From assembly GCF_011806575.1 (NCBI RefSeq), contig NZ_JAATOO010000009.1, positions 1-64,000 on the forward strand: a stretch of DNA of 64,000 nt, in the 5' to 3' direction. The notes under the pieces are model-generated. The model was not told where the DNA came from. It worked only from the letters and a program-made list of their open reading frames with translations, and made no database searches. The position numbers were made by a program, and so were the translations under genes. Source of the stretch: Vibrio hepatarius (GTDB lineage: Bacteria; Pseudomonadota; Gammaproteobacteria; Enterobacterales; Vibrionaceae). Of the stretch, positions 55,591 to 63,510 are shown one piece after another. How positions within the stretch are numbered: position 1 is the stretch's first letter; each line of letters starts with the position of its first letter.

Positions 55591-55966
55591 TTTTTCCTCG
55601 TCACGGATTCTTACTATTTATTGATGCTAGTTGCTATTTTTTCTCTATATGTCCTGTAAGTAAAGCATAGACTTCATCCACTTTTGTTAATGATTGTCTC
55701 TTCATTCTTTACGGAATGTCATTCATATTTTTAAGGTTAACTTGTGTTGTATTTGCTAGTTCGCCACCTCGCTAAACTATTAGCCGTCATGCTATCAATT
55801 CTTTATTTAACCGAGAGTACCTTCCTTTTATTGGGGCATTCGGTTTATTGATTGTGCCTAATATATTGTTTTTGCTCTAAGTGGTAGTGTTCATAGTGTG
55901 GCCGCTCTATTAAACAAAAAAGTAATAACTAGTCAGTCACCCGTCCTTTAAAAGGCATATTTAGTC
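55591..55966. other. Intergenic region between divergent DUF4344 and Ig-like genes
   Basis: 376 bases, AT-rich, holding the two divergent promoters. No open frame with a ribosome site and no notable repeat were seen. Confidence 0.5.
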
Positions 55967-57022
55967 ATGAAACAGTCGTTGTACAAATCAGTGGTTGTAG
56001 CTGCAACCACGTTGTTTATATCCGCATGTCATTCAGATAATCCAAATGATCCGCCGCTATCTGTTGTAGATATCACCACAATCGAAATTACCGCACCTAT
56101 AACTAATATAAAGAAAAGTGAAAATGTACAATTAGCTGCAAAGGGGGGCAGTGGTAGTGGGCAAGTGGTGGAGCTTACAGGAGAAGTTGAATGGCTTAGT
56201 ACTGATCCAGATTCAATCAGTATTGATGATAATGGTGTGGCTTCAGGTCTACAAACAGGATCTGCGACAATCACTGCATCAATAAATGGGATTGTTAGCA
56301 ATGAAATTTCCTTAACGGTTTTGCCAGCGCAGCTAAGTGAAATCCAAATCTTGCCGTCATATTTATCTCTTATCCAAGGTAAGCAGCGCCAGCTGAGTGC
56401 GCTTGGTCTATACGATGATGGGACAACGGCTGATATCAGCGCGTCCGCTGAGTGGCAAAATGATAATGAAGCTACCGCGACCGTGAGTGAGTCTGGTCTG
56501 TTGACGGCATTATCCGAAGGTTTAGCGTTAATCAATGTAAGTGTGGACGGTATTGTAAGCACGCCGACAACGGTCAAAGTGTGCCAACTAAAAGATGAAT
56601 GCATAAGTGTGCTCGATCAGGAAGGGAAGCGTTTTAGCTCTTCTCCTAGTGAACCTTTGATGACCTCTTTGGGCTATAGCCAATATGACGGTACTATCAC
56701 CGAAACGGGTGTAGACGGACCCGATGGTGAGTTTGCAACTTTTACTCATGAGAATGCCGTAGCGTGGTGTAGATTCCTTGCGTCACAGCAATATGAAAAC
56801 AGAAGTAATTGGCGCCTAGCATCGCGAAATGAACTATTGCAAGAGTTGTATGGTGAATATGGCAGCATGTATTCAGCTGAAGGATGGCCTGCTAGCCGTG
56901 TTTATTGGTCCAATACTGCAGATGGCTCTATGTATTACAATGTTGCGCTTAATGATGGTTTTAGCATCTCGGACTTCCCAACACGCAGTGTTTACGCGTC
57001 TTGTGTGTCGATAGCTGAATAA
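55967..57022 (+). CDS. Lipoprotein with bacterial Ig-like (Big_2) repeats and Lcl/DUF1566-like C-terminus
   Basis: 351 aa. The lipobox ISAC (Cys21) predicts a lipid-anchored envelope protein. Two Big_2-type domains follow (about 38-118 and 120-202; GVASGLQTGSATITASINGIVSNEISLTV and GLLTALSEGLALINVSVDGIVSTPTTVKV show the repeat). The last 145 residues match the DUF1566/Lcl pattern (AVAWCRFLASQQYENRSNWRLASRNELLQEL, then RVYWSNT and YASCVSIAE). Such proteins are surface adhesin-like; the function here is unknown. Confidence 0.82.
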   Translation: MKQSLYKSVVVAATTLFISACHSDNPNDPPLSVVDITTIEITAPITNIKKSENVQLAAKGGSGSGQVVELTGEVEWLSTDPDSISIDDNGVASGLQTGSATITASINGIVSNEISLTVLPAQLSEIQILPSYLSLIQGKQRQLSALGLYDDGTTADISASAEWQNDNEATATVSESGLLTALSEGLALINVSVDGIVSTPTTVKVCQLKDECISVLDQEGKRFSSSPSEPLMTSLGYSQYDGTITETGVDGPDGEFATFTHENAVAWCRFLASQQYENRSNWRLASRNELLQELYGEYGSMYSAEGWPASRVYWSNTADGSMYYNVALNDGFSISDFPTRSVYASCVSIAE

Positions 57023-57038
57023 ATGTGCTTTAAATGAA

Positions 57039-57062
57039 TCAGCCCGACGTCTACCGGGCTGA
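57039..57062. terminator. Hairpin between convergent lipoprotein and nitroreductase genes
   Basis: An 8-bp stem (TCAGCCCG with CGGGCTGA) with an 8-base loop, without a strong T run on either side. Its position suggests a bidirectional terminator. Confidence 0.5.
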
Positions 57063-57092
57063 CTCTAATTGGGTACTGAGTAAATCTTGCTA

Positions 57093-57815
57093 CTAACGTT
57101 TCAACAGCCCTTTGCTGTTTAAGTAAGGCAGAATATGTGGGCGCGACTCTCCCGCCAATTTTGTTGTCACTTCCTGAGACCAAGTGCTTTGCTTTTGATT
57201 GCTTGAACGGTTTGAGTAGTAATCGTGCATGGTCTGGTCGTATCGCTTGATATCGTCTAGATCGAGCTGTTGGTATTGGTTTTCATGCACAACCACGTGC
57301 GCTGGTAAGCGGGGCTTAACTTCCGGGTCTTGATCTGGGTGACCCAGACACATACCGAACAAAACCGCGGTGTTTTGTGGTAATCCTAGTAGTTCGTCGA
57401 CGTGCTGCGCGTTGTTGCGTAACCCACCAATGTATACTCCGCCTAAGCCCATAGATTCCGCAGCGAGCAGGCAGTTTTGCGCCATAATGCCGGAGTCAAC
57501 TGCGCCTATGAGTGTCAGCTCAGTGAAGTCGGCTTGTACCTGTGGATTGATGGTCGCGTGGCGCTGATAGTCGATGCAAAACACCAAGAACTCAGCAGCA
57601 GAATCAACATACGCCTGGTTGCCCGCATACTTGGCAAGTTGTTGACGCTTCTCTTTGTCGGTGACTCGAATGACCGACACGACTTGCAGCATGCTGGATG
57701 ACGATGCGGCAAGGCCTGCCTGCAAAATAGTATCTAACTGTTCTTTGTCGATAGGTTGAGCGGTAAATTTGCGAATGGAACGGTGACCTAACATGGTTTG
57801 GATCGTGCTGTTCAT
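57093..57815 (-). CDS. NfsA-type NADPH nitroreductase (FMN)
   Basis: 240 aa. The N-terminal MLGHRSIRKFTAQPIDKEQLDTILQAGLAASSSSMLQ is the FMN-binding signature of the NfsA/FRP group; MAQNCLLAAESMGLGGVYIGGLRN and GMCLGHPDQDPEVKPRLP are also typical. Two-electron reduction of nitro compounds and quinones in the cytoplasm is expected. ATG 57815 was chosen because homology starts there and AGAAGGAT lies upstream; the frame stays open to 57902. Confidence 0.9.
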   Translation of the reverse strand: MNSTIQTMLGHRSIRKFTAQPIDKEQLDTILQAGLAASSSSMLQVVSVIRVTDKEKRQQLAKYAGNQAYVDSAAEFLVFCIDYQRHATINPQVQADFTELTLIGAVDSGIMAQNCLLAAESMGLGGVYIGGLRNNAQHVDELLGLPQNTAVLFGMCLGHPDQDPEVKPRLPAHVVVHENQYQQLDLDDIKRYDQTMHDYYSNRSSNQKQSTWSQEVTTKLAGESRPHILPYLNSKGLLKR

Positions 57816-58014
57816 GACGACTAAAATCCTTCTTATTGTTATCTTAATGTGACGCCTCACCATAACGGCATTTTCAGGTAGGGTAAACCATCTCAAAAGC
57901 AATAATTGTCAAATTTAGCTTGCATAGTTGCCGTAAATAAGCCGCCAGCCACCACTTAGTCTTCCTCGTAGGTATACACTTCTAATAACCAGCAACAGCC
58001 GAGTGGGCAACAAT

Positions 58015-58656
58015 ATGAAAGAGCTGATTATTCATACCGTCACGGTGTTTATGGGGTTCTTTGCCATTATGAATCCGATCGCTAATACACCGATTTTCTT
58101 GAGCTTGACCGCTGATGAAGACAGAGAAACGGTGCGTTCTATCGCATTTCGCTCGGTGCTCATCGCCTTTATTATCGTCGCCATCGTTGCTATCTCAGGA
58201 AAACTAATCTTTTCACTGTTTGGTATCACTCTGTATGCCTTGCGAGTGACAGGTGGGATCTTAGTGTTTTTGATCGGATTTCATATGTTGTTTGGTGATA
58301 CCAGTCACCAGCAGACGAAAGAGAAAGCTAAGTCGCCCGCTCAGCAAAAAGCGGCGCTTAGTATCGCGGTTTCGCCACTTGCGATGCCAATCTTAGCAGG
58401 GCCTGGGACAATCGCGACTGCGATGAACTTCGCCACCACTGGTGGGTTTAACGAAACGCTTGTCACCATTGTTTCGTTTGGTGTGCTTTGCTTTGTTACC
58501 TACTTGCTGTTCTTATTTGGCGACAGGATTGTTAAAGCTGTTGGCCCGAGTGCGTTGAGCGTGGTGACAAAAATGATGGGGTTGATTCTTGCCGTCATTG
58601 GGGTGCAAATGTTACTCGAAGGTATCGCAGAAGCAATTAAGACAGGTTTTTTCTAG
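58015..58656 (+). CDS. MarC-family integral membrane protein
   Basis: 213 aa with six membrane helices. MGFFAIMNPIANTPIFLSLTADEDRETVRSIAFRSVLIAF opens the protein and LAMPILAGPGTIATAMNFATTGGF marks the second half, both typical of MarC/YhgN proteins. The function of the family is unsettled. ATG 58015 is preferred over a GTG four codons earlier. Confidence 0.9.
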   Translation: MKELIIHTVTVFMGFFAIMNPIANTPIFLSLTADEDRETVRSIAFRSVLIAFIIVAIVAISGKLIFSLFGITLYALRVTGGILVFLIGFHMLFGDTSHQQTKEKAKSPAQQKAALSIAVSPLAMPILAGPGTIATAMNFATTGGFNETLVTIVSFGVLCFVTYLLFLFGDRIVKAVGPSALSVVTKMMGLILAVIGVQMLLEGIAEAIKTGFF

Positions 58657-58776
58657 GCAAATACAATGCTTGGTGAATGAAATTAACGGCATGTTAACAT
58701 TGTAATTGCAAACTTGATAAACAAGCTGAAGTAAAATCACAGCGTTCATAACAAGAAGAAGATAAGGGATCTAAGT

Positions 58777-59799
58777 ATGTGGAAAGTGTCTAGCATATCA
58801 GTATTGGGGCTGTTAACGGCTCCGATGACAATGGCTGAAGATTTAAGTGCTAGAGATTTATGTTTGCTTAAGGCGATTGAACAGAGTAGTGGGAGTGAAA
58901 CCATCCAAGAGCTCCGTCAGCAATGTGAGCTGGAAGCGGTCACTCAAATAAAACCAGTCGACCCCGTCGCTAATCCAGAGATGGCAGAGGAAAACTTAGT
59001 CGACAAACGTCTCGAGTCAGAAAAGCAAACCGCATTTGAACCTTTTAGTTTGGTGGCGCATCGTGTCAACTACATCTTGCCGTTTACATATAGTGACCGT
59101 GCCAATAAACGCGCTTACGCTGAAACCAAATATGGCGATGAACTGCGCAAAGAAGAGGCCGAGTTTCAGATCAGCTTTAAAGTCCCGTTAAACTATGATG
59201 ATTTGTTGTTTGATGGCGATGGCTTGTTCTTTGGAATGACGCTTAAATCGTTTTGGCAGGTGTATACTGGGGCTGCATCGCGCCCATTCCGCGAGACTAA
59301 TTATCGTCCGGAGTTCTTTTATTACACGCCAACCGACTGGCAACCGTTTGATGGCTCGACCTGGTTGGGTTTTGGTATTGAACATGAATCCAATGGTCAG
59401 AGACAAGACTTATCGCGTAGTTGGAACCGAGTGTATGCCAACTTGACCTTCGCAAAGGATAACTTTGCGATTGCGATACAACCTTGGTGGCGCATACCTG
59501 AAGATGACAAAACCTCACCAGACGATCCTAGTGGTGATGATAACCCAGACATTGAAGACTACATGGGGCACTTTGAGTTGACCAGTGCTTACAAATGGGA
59601 TGAATATGAGTTTACATTTGTGGGACGAGAGAATTTCAAAACGCACAAGGGTTATGCTGAAGTTGGCGTATTATTTCCTATCTGGGGAAAACTTCGAGGG
59701 TACGCGCAATACTCGACTGGATACGGAAAGAGCCTAATTGACTACAACCATAACCAGCAACGTATAGGCATTGGTGTAGCTATTAACGGTGTACTGTAA
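58777..59799 (+). CDS. pldA: Outer-membrane phospholipase A
   Basis: 340 aa. A signal peptide (about 1-20, ending MA-E) and an N-terminal periplasmic segment precede a 12-strand barrel. The catalytic His and Ser with the neighbouring Asn are visible in GIEHESNGQ, followed by SRSWNRVY, as in OMPLA. It hydrolyses phospholipids in the outer leaflet as a calcium-dependent dimer. The N-terminal extension (residues 21-85) is longer than in E. coli PldA. AAGGGAT lies before the ATG. Monocistronic. Confidence 0.93.
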   Translation: MWKVSSISVLGLLTAPMTMAEDLSARDLCLLKAIEQSSGSETIQELRQQCELEAVTQIKPVDPVANPEMAEENLVDKRLESEKQTAFEPFSLVAHRVNYILPFTYSDRANKRAYAETKYGDELRKEEAEFQISFKVPLNYDDLLFDGDGLFFGMTLKSFWQVYTGAASRPFRETNYRPEFFYYTPTDWQPFDGSTWLGFGIEHESNGQRQDLSRSWNRVYANLTFAKDNFAIAIQPWWRIPEDDKTSPDDPSGDDNPDIEDYMGHFELTSAYKWDEYEFTFVGRENFKTHKGYAEVGVLFPIWGKLRGYAQYSTGYGKSLIDYNHNQQRIGIGVAINGVL

Positions 59800-59900
59800 T
59801 TTATTGCAATAATTAAAATAATATCGGTGGCGTAAATATTATTTTAATTCGTACATAAATCAGTTTAATAACCCCTGAGTTTGGTGAACTATTTACCGGA

Positions 59901-60044
59901 TTAGAGTTCGTATAATTTATCAAACTCTCTTTGAGCTAAGATATCTTCAATCTTCTTTCTTGTCTCATGAGCCGTTGGCGCCTTTGGCTCTTGAGCCTTT
60001 TTCTTTGGGCTTTTTGCCGTCACTTTTTGAGTTTTTTTGCTCAT
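59901..60044 (-). CDS. Small basic protein, PA3496-like (47 aa)
   Basis: A 47-codon frame starting MSKKTQKVTAKSPKKK and ending HETRKKIEDILAQREFDKLYEL. The Lys-rich disordered start and the terminal RKKIEDxLxxRxFDKLxE helix resemble small proteins annotated as PA3496-family putative envelope integrity proteins. A good GGCAGGGAA lies before the ATG. The frame is below the usual length cut-off and is easily missed. Confidence 0.7.
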   Translation of the reverse strand: MSKKTQKVTAKSPKKKAQEPKAPTAHETRKKIEDILAQREFDKLYEL

Positions 60045-60086
60045 GTTTCCCTGCCTTCTGATTGGATAACAAAATAAATATTAGGC

Positions 60087-60296
60087 TTAATAAATCTTAA
60101 ATGTTCCTAATTTAGTTCCTTCGTCAGACAATATATCACCTTGGTTGCTTTTATCGCAAAAGCTAAAGTGGATAGAAGAATAATTTGTTGTCATTCTGGG
60201 GTGAATGTGGCGTTTTAATATATCGCTATTTAGCTGATTTATTTGCGATGACCATTGTGTGTTTTGCTGTGATAAGTCGAAATCAATTCTATACAT
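60087..60296 (-). CDS. Hypothetical small protein, 69 aa
   Basis: I do not recognise a family. The start is supported by AAAGGAAAC 5 bases before the ATG. The protein begins MYRIDFDLSQQNTQWSSQINQLN and has alternating hydrophobic and polar residues with no signal or membrane segment. It lies 42 bases upstream of the 47-aa gene on the same strand, so the two may share a message. Confidence 0.5.
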   Translation of the reverse strand: MYRIDFDLSQQNTQWSSQINQLNSDILKRHIHPRMTTNYSSIHFSFCDKSNQGDILSDEGTKLGTFKIY

Positions 60297-60481
60297 TTGT
60301 TTCCTTTTTTTGTTGTGTGTCTTTATCGCGCATTAGTTGATACCAATGTCGTTGGCGTGTTGTTCTTCTGGACATAATTTTCCTATGGATGTGTAAAAGC
60401 AGCCGTGAGAGGAGGTGGCTAAATGAAAAGTGTTGGGTAGTTAAGTAAGGGTGGTAAAACGAAAGGGAAGAAGGAGGAAGT

Positions 60482-60507
60482 TGGTGTGGTGAAAGCTCAC
60501 CACACCA
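60482..60507 (-). terminator. Hairpin after the cold-shock gene
   Basis: An 11-bp perfect stem (TGGTGTGGTGA with TCACCACACCA) with a 4-base loop starts 7 bases beyond the stop codon. No T run follows, so termination efficiency is uncertain. Confidence 0.6.
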
Positions 60508-60514
60508 GAATATC

Positions 60515-60724
60515 TTAAAGCGCAGTTACGTTAGCAGCTTGTGGGCCTTTTTTGCCCTGCTCAACGTCGAAGCTAACTTTTTGGCCTTCAGCAAGAGTTT
60601 TGAAGCCTTCAGAAACGATAGAGTTGAAGTGTACAAACACGTCAGCGCCGCCGTTGTCTTGAGTGATGAAACCGAAACCTTTAGTTTCGTTGAACCATTT
60701 AACTGAACCAGTTGTTTTAGACAT
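60515..60724 (-). CDS. Cold-shock protein, CspA family
   Basis: 69-aa single cold-shock domain: a nucleic-acid-binding beta-barrel with RNP1 KGFGFITQ and RNP2 VFVHF intact and [10 protein letters not shown] at the start. It acts as an RNA chaperone. GAGGTATC lies before the ATG. More than 200 bases upstream have no gene, in line with the long regulated 5' leaders of cspA-type messages. Which paralog (CspA, C, D or E) cannot be told. Confidence 0.95.
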   Translation of the reverse strand: MSKTTGSVKWFNETKGFGFITQDNGGADVFVHFNSIVSEGFKTLAEGQKVSFDVEQGKKGPQAANVTAL

Positions 60725-61141
60725 AGATACCTCTATATAAATAAAATTTAAAATAAAGCTGATAACAAAAGCTATTTATGAATTATGAAGAGAAGCAATC
60801 GCAGGAGCTAAACGAAAGGTATCGAAAGGTAACTGAGAGAAGACTTTTACTTGTTTTACATACATAGCTCGTTTGTAAGAGCTACGAACACTATACACGT
60901 TGTTTCGATAATCACCAGAGTTATTTTTACTTTTATGAAATTTATTTTTTTGACGGTCTGCCAATTTACTCGTTAGGCTGGTGGATCACGGCTGATACAT
61001 TATGTGATCCAAACACAAGGCTGAGCTTAGCGCTGACTAAACTTGCCCTGTCATTTGTCACCCATTAACTGTGGACCAGTGCCGACGCAAACTCACCGTG
61101 AACAAAAGCGTTTGCACCATCACTTGGCCAATTACATATTA
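60725..61141. other. Leader/promoter of the cold-shock gene and 3' region of eda paralog 3
   Basis: 417 bases. The part next to the cold-shock gene (to about 60960) is probably its promoter and untranslated leader; a 62-codon minus-strand frame in it (60776-60964) looks accidental. Beyond that lies the downstream region of the third aldolase gene; no clear terminator was seen. Confidence 0.5.
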
Positions 61142-61765
61142 TTAGTTGATGATGTTTGCCACGTCCGCGACGAGCTCGCCGAGTTCCTCCCACCGTTCTT
61201 CGTCAATCAGTTTACCGGGAACCATCCAGGTTCCGCCACAAACTAATACACTTGGAACCGCTAGGTAGTCTTTAACGTTTTGTGGATTAACGCCGCCAGT
61301 GGGCATGAATTTTACTGGGTATACCGCAGACATGGCTTTCAGCATGCCCAAACCACCAGATGGTTCAGCGGGGAAAAATTTCAGTGTGTTTAAACCCATT
61401 TCCATCGCTTGTTCTACTAGGCTAGGGTTATTAACACCCGGTACTATGTCGATACCTTTTTGTTGGCAGTATTTTACAATTGTCGGGTTCAAGCCAGGAC
61501 TAACAATGAAATTTGCTCCTGCTTCGATTGCTTGATCAACTTGTGAGCAGGTCAAAATAGTGCCTGCGCCAATGAGTAGGTCTGGATAGGCCTGACGCAT
61601 CGCTTTGATTGCTTGAGGCGCTTGTTCGGTACGAAACGTTACTTCAGCACAAGGCAATCCATTTTCGATAAGAACTTGCGCTAACGTTGCCGCTTTAGCC
61701 GCATCCTTAATCGCAATCACAGGTACAACTTTAATTTTTTCTAATCGGGTATTTAAGTCCGTCAT
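61142..61765 (-). CDS. eda: KDPG aldolase, paralog 3
   Basis: 207 aa with EVTFRTEQ, AGTILTCSQVDQAIEAG, NNPSLVEQAMEMG, LKFFPAEPSGG (Schiff-base Lys) and MPTGGV. AAAGGATATT precedes the ATG. It is the last gene of a minus-strand run with a GntR regulator, an SIS protein and a PTS IIC component, though a terminator-like hairpin separates it from gntR. The context suggests a different sugar acid route from that of paralog 1. Confidence 0.93.
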   Translation of the reverse strand: MTDLNTRLEKIKVVPVIAIKDAAKAATLAQVLIENGLPCAEVTFRTEQAPQAIKAMRQAYPDLLIGAGTILTCSQVDQAIEAGANFIVSPGLNPTIVKYCQQKGIDIVPGVNNPSLVEQAMEMGLNTLKFFPAEPSGGLGMLKAMSAVYPVKFMPTGGVNPQNVKDYLAVPSVLVCGGTWMVPGKLIDEERWEELGELVADVANIIN

Positions 61766-61878
61766 AATAATATCCTTTTACCTAAGCTTCATTCGTTTTG
61801 AGAAGCGTTAATATCCAGTTTGCATTGCTTTTCTCGTCAATAATTCATTGAGATAGAAACTGCGGATGCGAAAAATGA

Positions 61879-61901
61879 CCGACAATAAATGATATTGTCG
61901 G
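61879..61901 (-). terminator. Terminator between the GntR gene and eda paralog 3 (minus direction)
   Basis: A 9-bp stem (CCGACAATA with TATTGTCGG) and 5-base loop; read on the minus strand, a short T run follows. It lies about 60 bases beyond the GntR stop. Confidence 0.7.
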
Positions 61902-61961
61902 CTTAGCTGTATGACTGATTGTTAAGTGGTTTTAATCAGAGCAGATAATGATTCTAACGGG

Positions 61962-62720
61962 TTAGTTTTTGTGGAAAGAGATCCGGCAACTCAACCCATC
62001 GCTGTCATTATCAATACGCTTTTTCGCATCAACGATCAGAGAGAAAGAGGTGGCTCGGCAGCGGGTGTTTGAATACACCAACACGTTGCCGCTTACGTCT
62101 TTCGCTTTTCTCTGAATGCTGGCAAATACTTCTGGTTTATCTAAATTGAATAATGCCAATTCGATGTTCGTTGGAATGTAATGGTCAAATCGATCCTCAA
62201 CGGTTACAGGAGCTATCCCATAGAACTTCCTTAACTGTGCATAGAGAGGTTCGTCAAAGTGCAGGGCAGAAATGTCAGGATATTCTTGGCCGTTGATATA
62301 GGTTTCAACAAAGCCTAATAGCCCATCTTCCGCAATCACTTTATGATCGATCTTAAACAAAGGCGTTCCAATAGAGACGTTCATCGCCTCTGAAACGGCA
62401 AGTTCAGCGTTAGTTGGGACGATAGAAATGATCTCAGATGTCATATTATCTTCGTCTAGGTAACCAGAGAAAAAATCTGGTATATCTTGAAAACATACAG
62501 AGACGGCATCCTGATTTACATAGGTGCCTTTTCCTTGTCTACGATACAGTAGACCATCCTCAACTAACGATTCTATAGCCTGTTTAACCGTACCACGGGC
62601 AACGCCGAATTCAGAGGCGAGCGATAACTCGCCTTCGATTTTGTCTTGATACACCGCGGAGATCACTCGATCCCTAATCTCGTTTCTGATTCTGATGTAC
62701 AGTGGAATATCAGGGTCCAT
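61962..62720 (-). CDS. GntR-family regulator, HutC/UTRA type
   Basis: 252 aa. The winged HTH spans about 5-70 (PLYIRIRNEIRDRVISAVYQDKIEGELSLASEFGVARGTVKQAIESLVEDGLLYRRQGKGTYV), followed by a UTRA effector domain ending LVYSNTRCRATSFSLIVDAKK. ATG 62720 has TAGGAG at ideal spacing and avoids overlap with the SIS gene, which ends 7 bases upstream; the frame is open to 62804. It likely controls the PTS-SIS cluster with a sugar phosphate as effector. Confidence 0.92.
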   Translation of the reverse strand: MDPDIPLYIRIRNEIRDRVISAVYQDKIEGELSLASEFGVARGTVKQAIESLVEDGLLYRRQGKGTYVNQDAVSVCFQDIPDFFSGYLDEDNMTSEIISIVPTNAELAVSEAMNVSIGTPLFKIDHKVIAEDGLLGFVETYINGQEYPDISALHFDEPLYAQLRKFYGIAPVTVEDRFDHYIPTNIELALFNLDKPEVFASIQRKAKDVSGNVLVYSNTRCRATSFSLIVDAKKRIDNDSDGLSCRISFHKN

Positions 62721-62727
62721 ATTACTC

Positions 62728-63507
62728 CTACAAATAATGGATCTGGCTCTTATATAACTCAAAGATATTTGAGTTGATTCTATCATTTCCGTCGAGATTT
62801 GCACTGGCCAAAACAGGAGGCGTTACTCCCATTTCTAGGAGCTTTTCTGCCACCGAGACAACAATACTGTTTGCAATTGCAGCGCCGATGATGGTTGAAG
62901 TAGGCGCAACCTTCTGTGCGAGTCCTTCAATCTTTACCGAAGCATCACCATAATCACCGGCATTATCAATCACGAAATCGGCTACCTCATGCAGCAGTTT
63001 GCCACTGGTATGCTTTGACGTAATTTGTCGAGCGGTTTCCATACTGGTAATTGCAATGACGGTTGCGCCTTTCTTTTTGGCGGTTAGCGCAACGTCTAGA
63101 ACAATCGGGTTTCTTCCGGATACAGAGTGCACCAAAATCACATCACCTGAGCCAAGGGGCGATGAGTCTATGAGCTGGCATCCAAATCCTTCTACGAGTT
63201 CGAATCGGCTTGTCAAAGTGACAGGTTTTACGTCTAACGCGAGTGCTGGGGTGAAAATCGGATTAAACGTCGCGAGCCCACCGGCACGGTAAGTGAGCTC
63301 CTCAGTGATAATCCCAGCGTGGCTGGCACCAAACGAAAACGTGGAATGTCCTTTGCTGAGTTTGTCGGCGATAAGTGCAGCCACTGTCTGCACAATGTCG
63401 TGCTGTTCTTGTAGCTGATCCAGTTTGATTTTGACGGTGTCGATATATTGTTTCATTGCTTGGGGCATGTTTAGCAAGCGGGCGATATTGCTACCTCCCG
63501 TCTCCAT
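62728..63507 (-). CDS. SIS-domain sugar-phosphate isomerase-like protein
   Basis: Up to 259 aa with one SIS domain (about 40-220): FSFGASHAGIITEELTYRAGG at the start and GDVILVHSVSGRNPIVLDVALTAKKKGATVIAITS as the phosphosugar loop. Such proteins isomerise phosphosugars or bind them as regulators. It begins 3 bases after the PTS IIC stop and ends 7 bases before gntR. The start is uncertain: a GGAGGT lies just inside the frame, so ATG at 63468 or 63456 may be used. Substrate unknown. Confidence 0.8.
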   Translation of the reverse strand: METGGSNIARLLNMPQAMKQYIDTVKIKLDQLQEQHDIVQTVAALIADKLSKGHSTFSFGASHAGIITEELTYRAGGLATFNPIFTPALALDVKPVTLTSRFELVEGFGCQLIDSSPLGSGDVILVHSVSGRNPIVLDVALTAKKKGATVIAITSMETARQITSKHTSGKLLHEVADFVIDNAGDYGDASVKIEGLAQKVAPTSTIIGAAIANSIVVSVAEKLLEMGVTPPVLASANLDGNDRINSNIFELYKSQIHYL

Positions 63508-63510
63508 AGG

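Noticed and set aside
60776..60964. A 62-codon frame upstream of the cold-shock gene on the same strand
   Set aside because: It has no clear ribosome site or homology and falls where a long untranslated leader is expected.
61766..61830. Possible KdgR box (CTTCATTCGTTTTGA) before eda paralog 3
   Set aside because: The half-sites are in the wrong relative orientation and do not fit the TGAAACNNNGTTTTA pattern.
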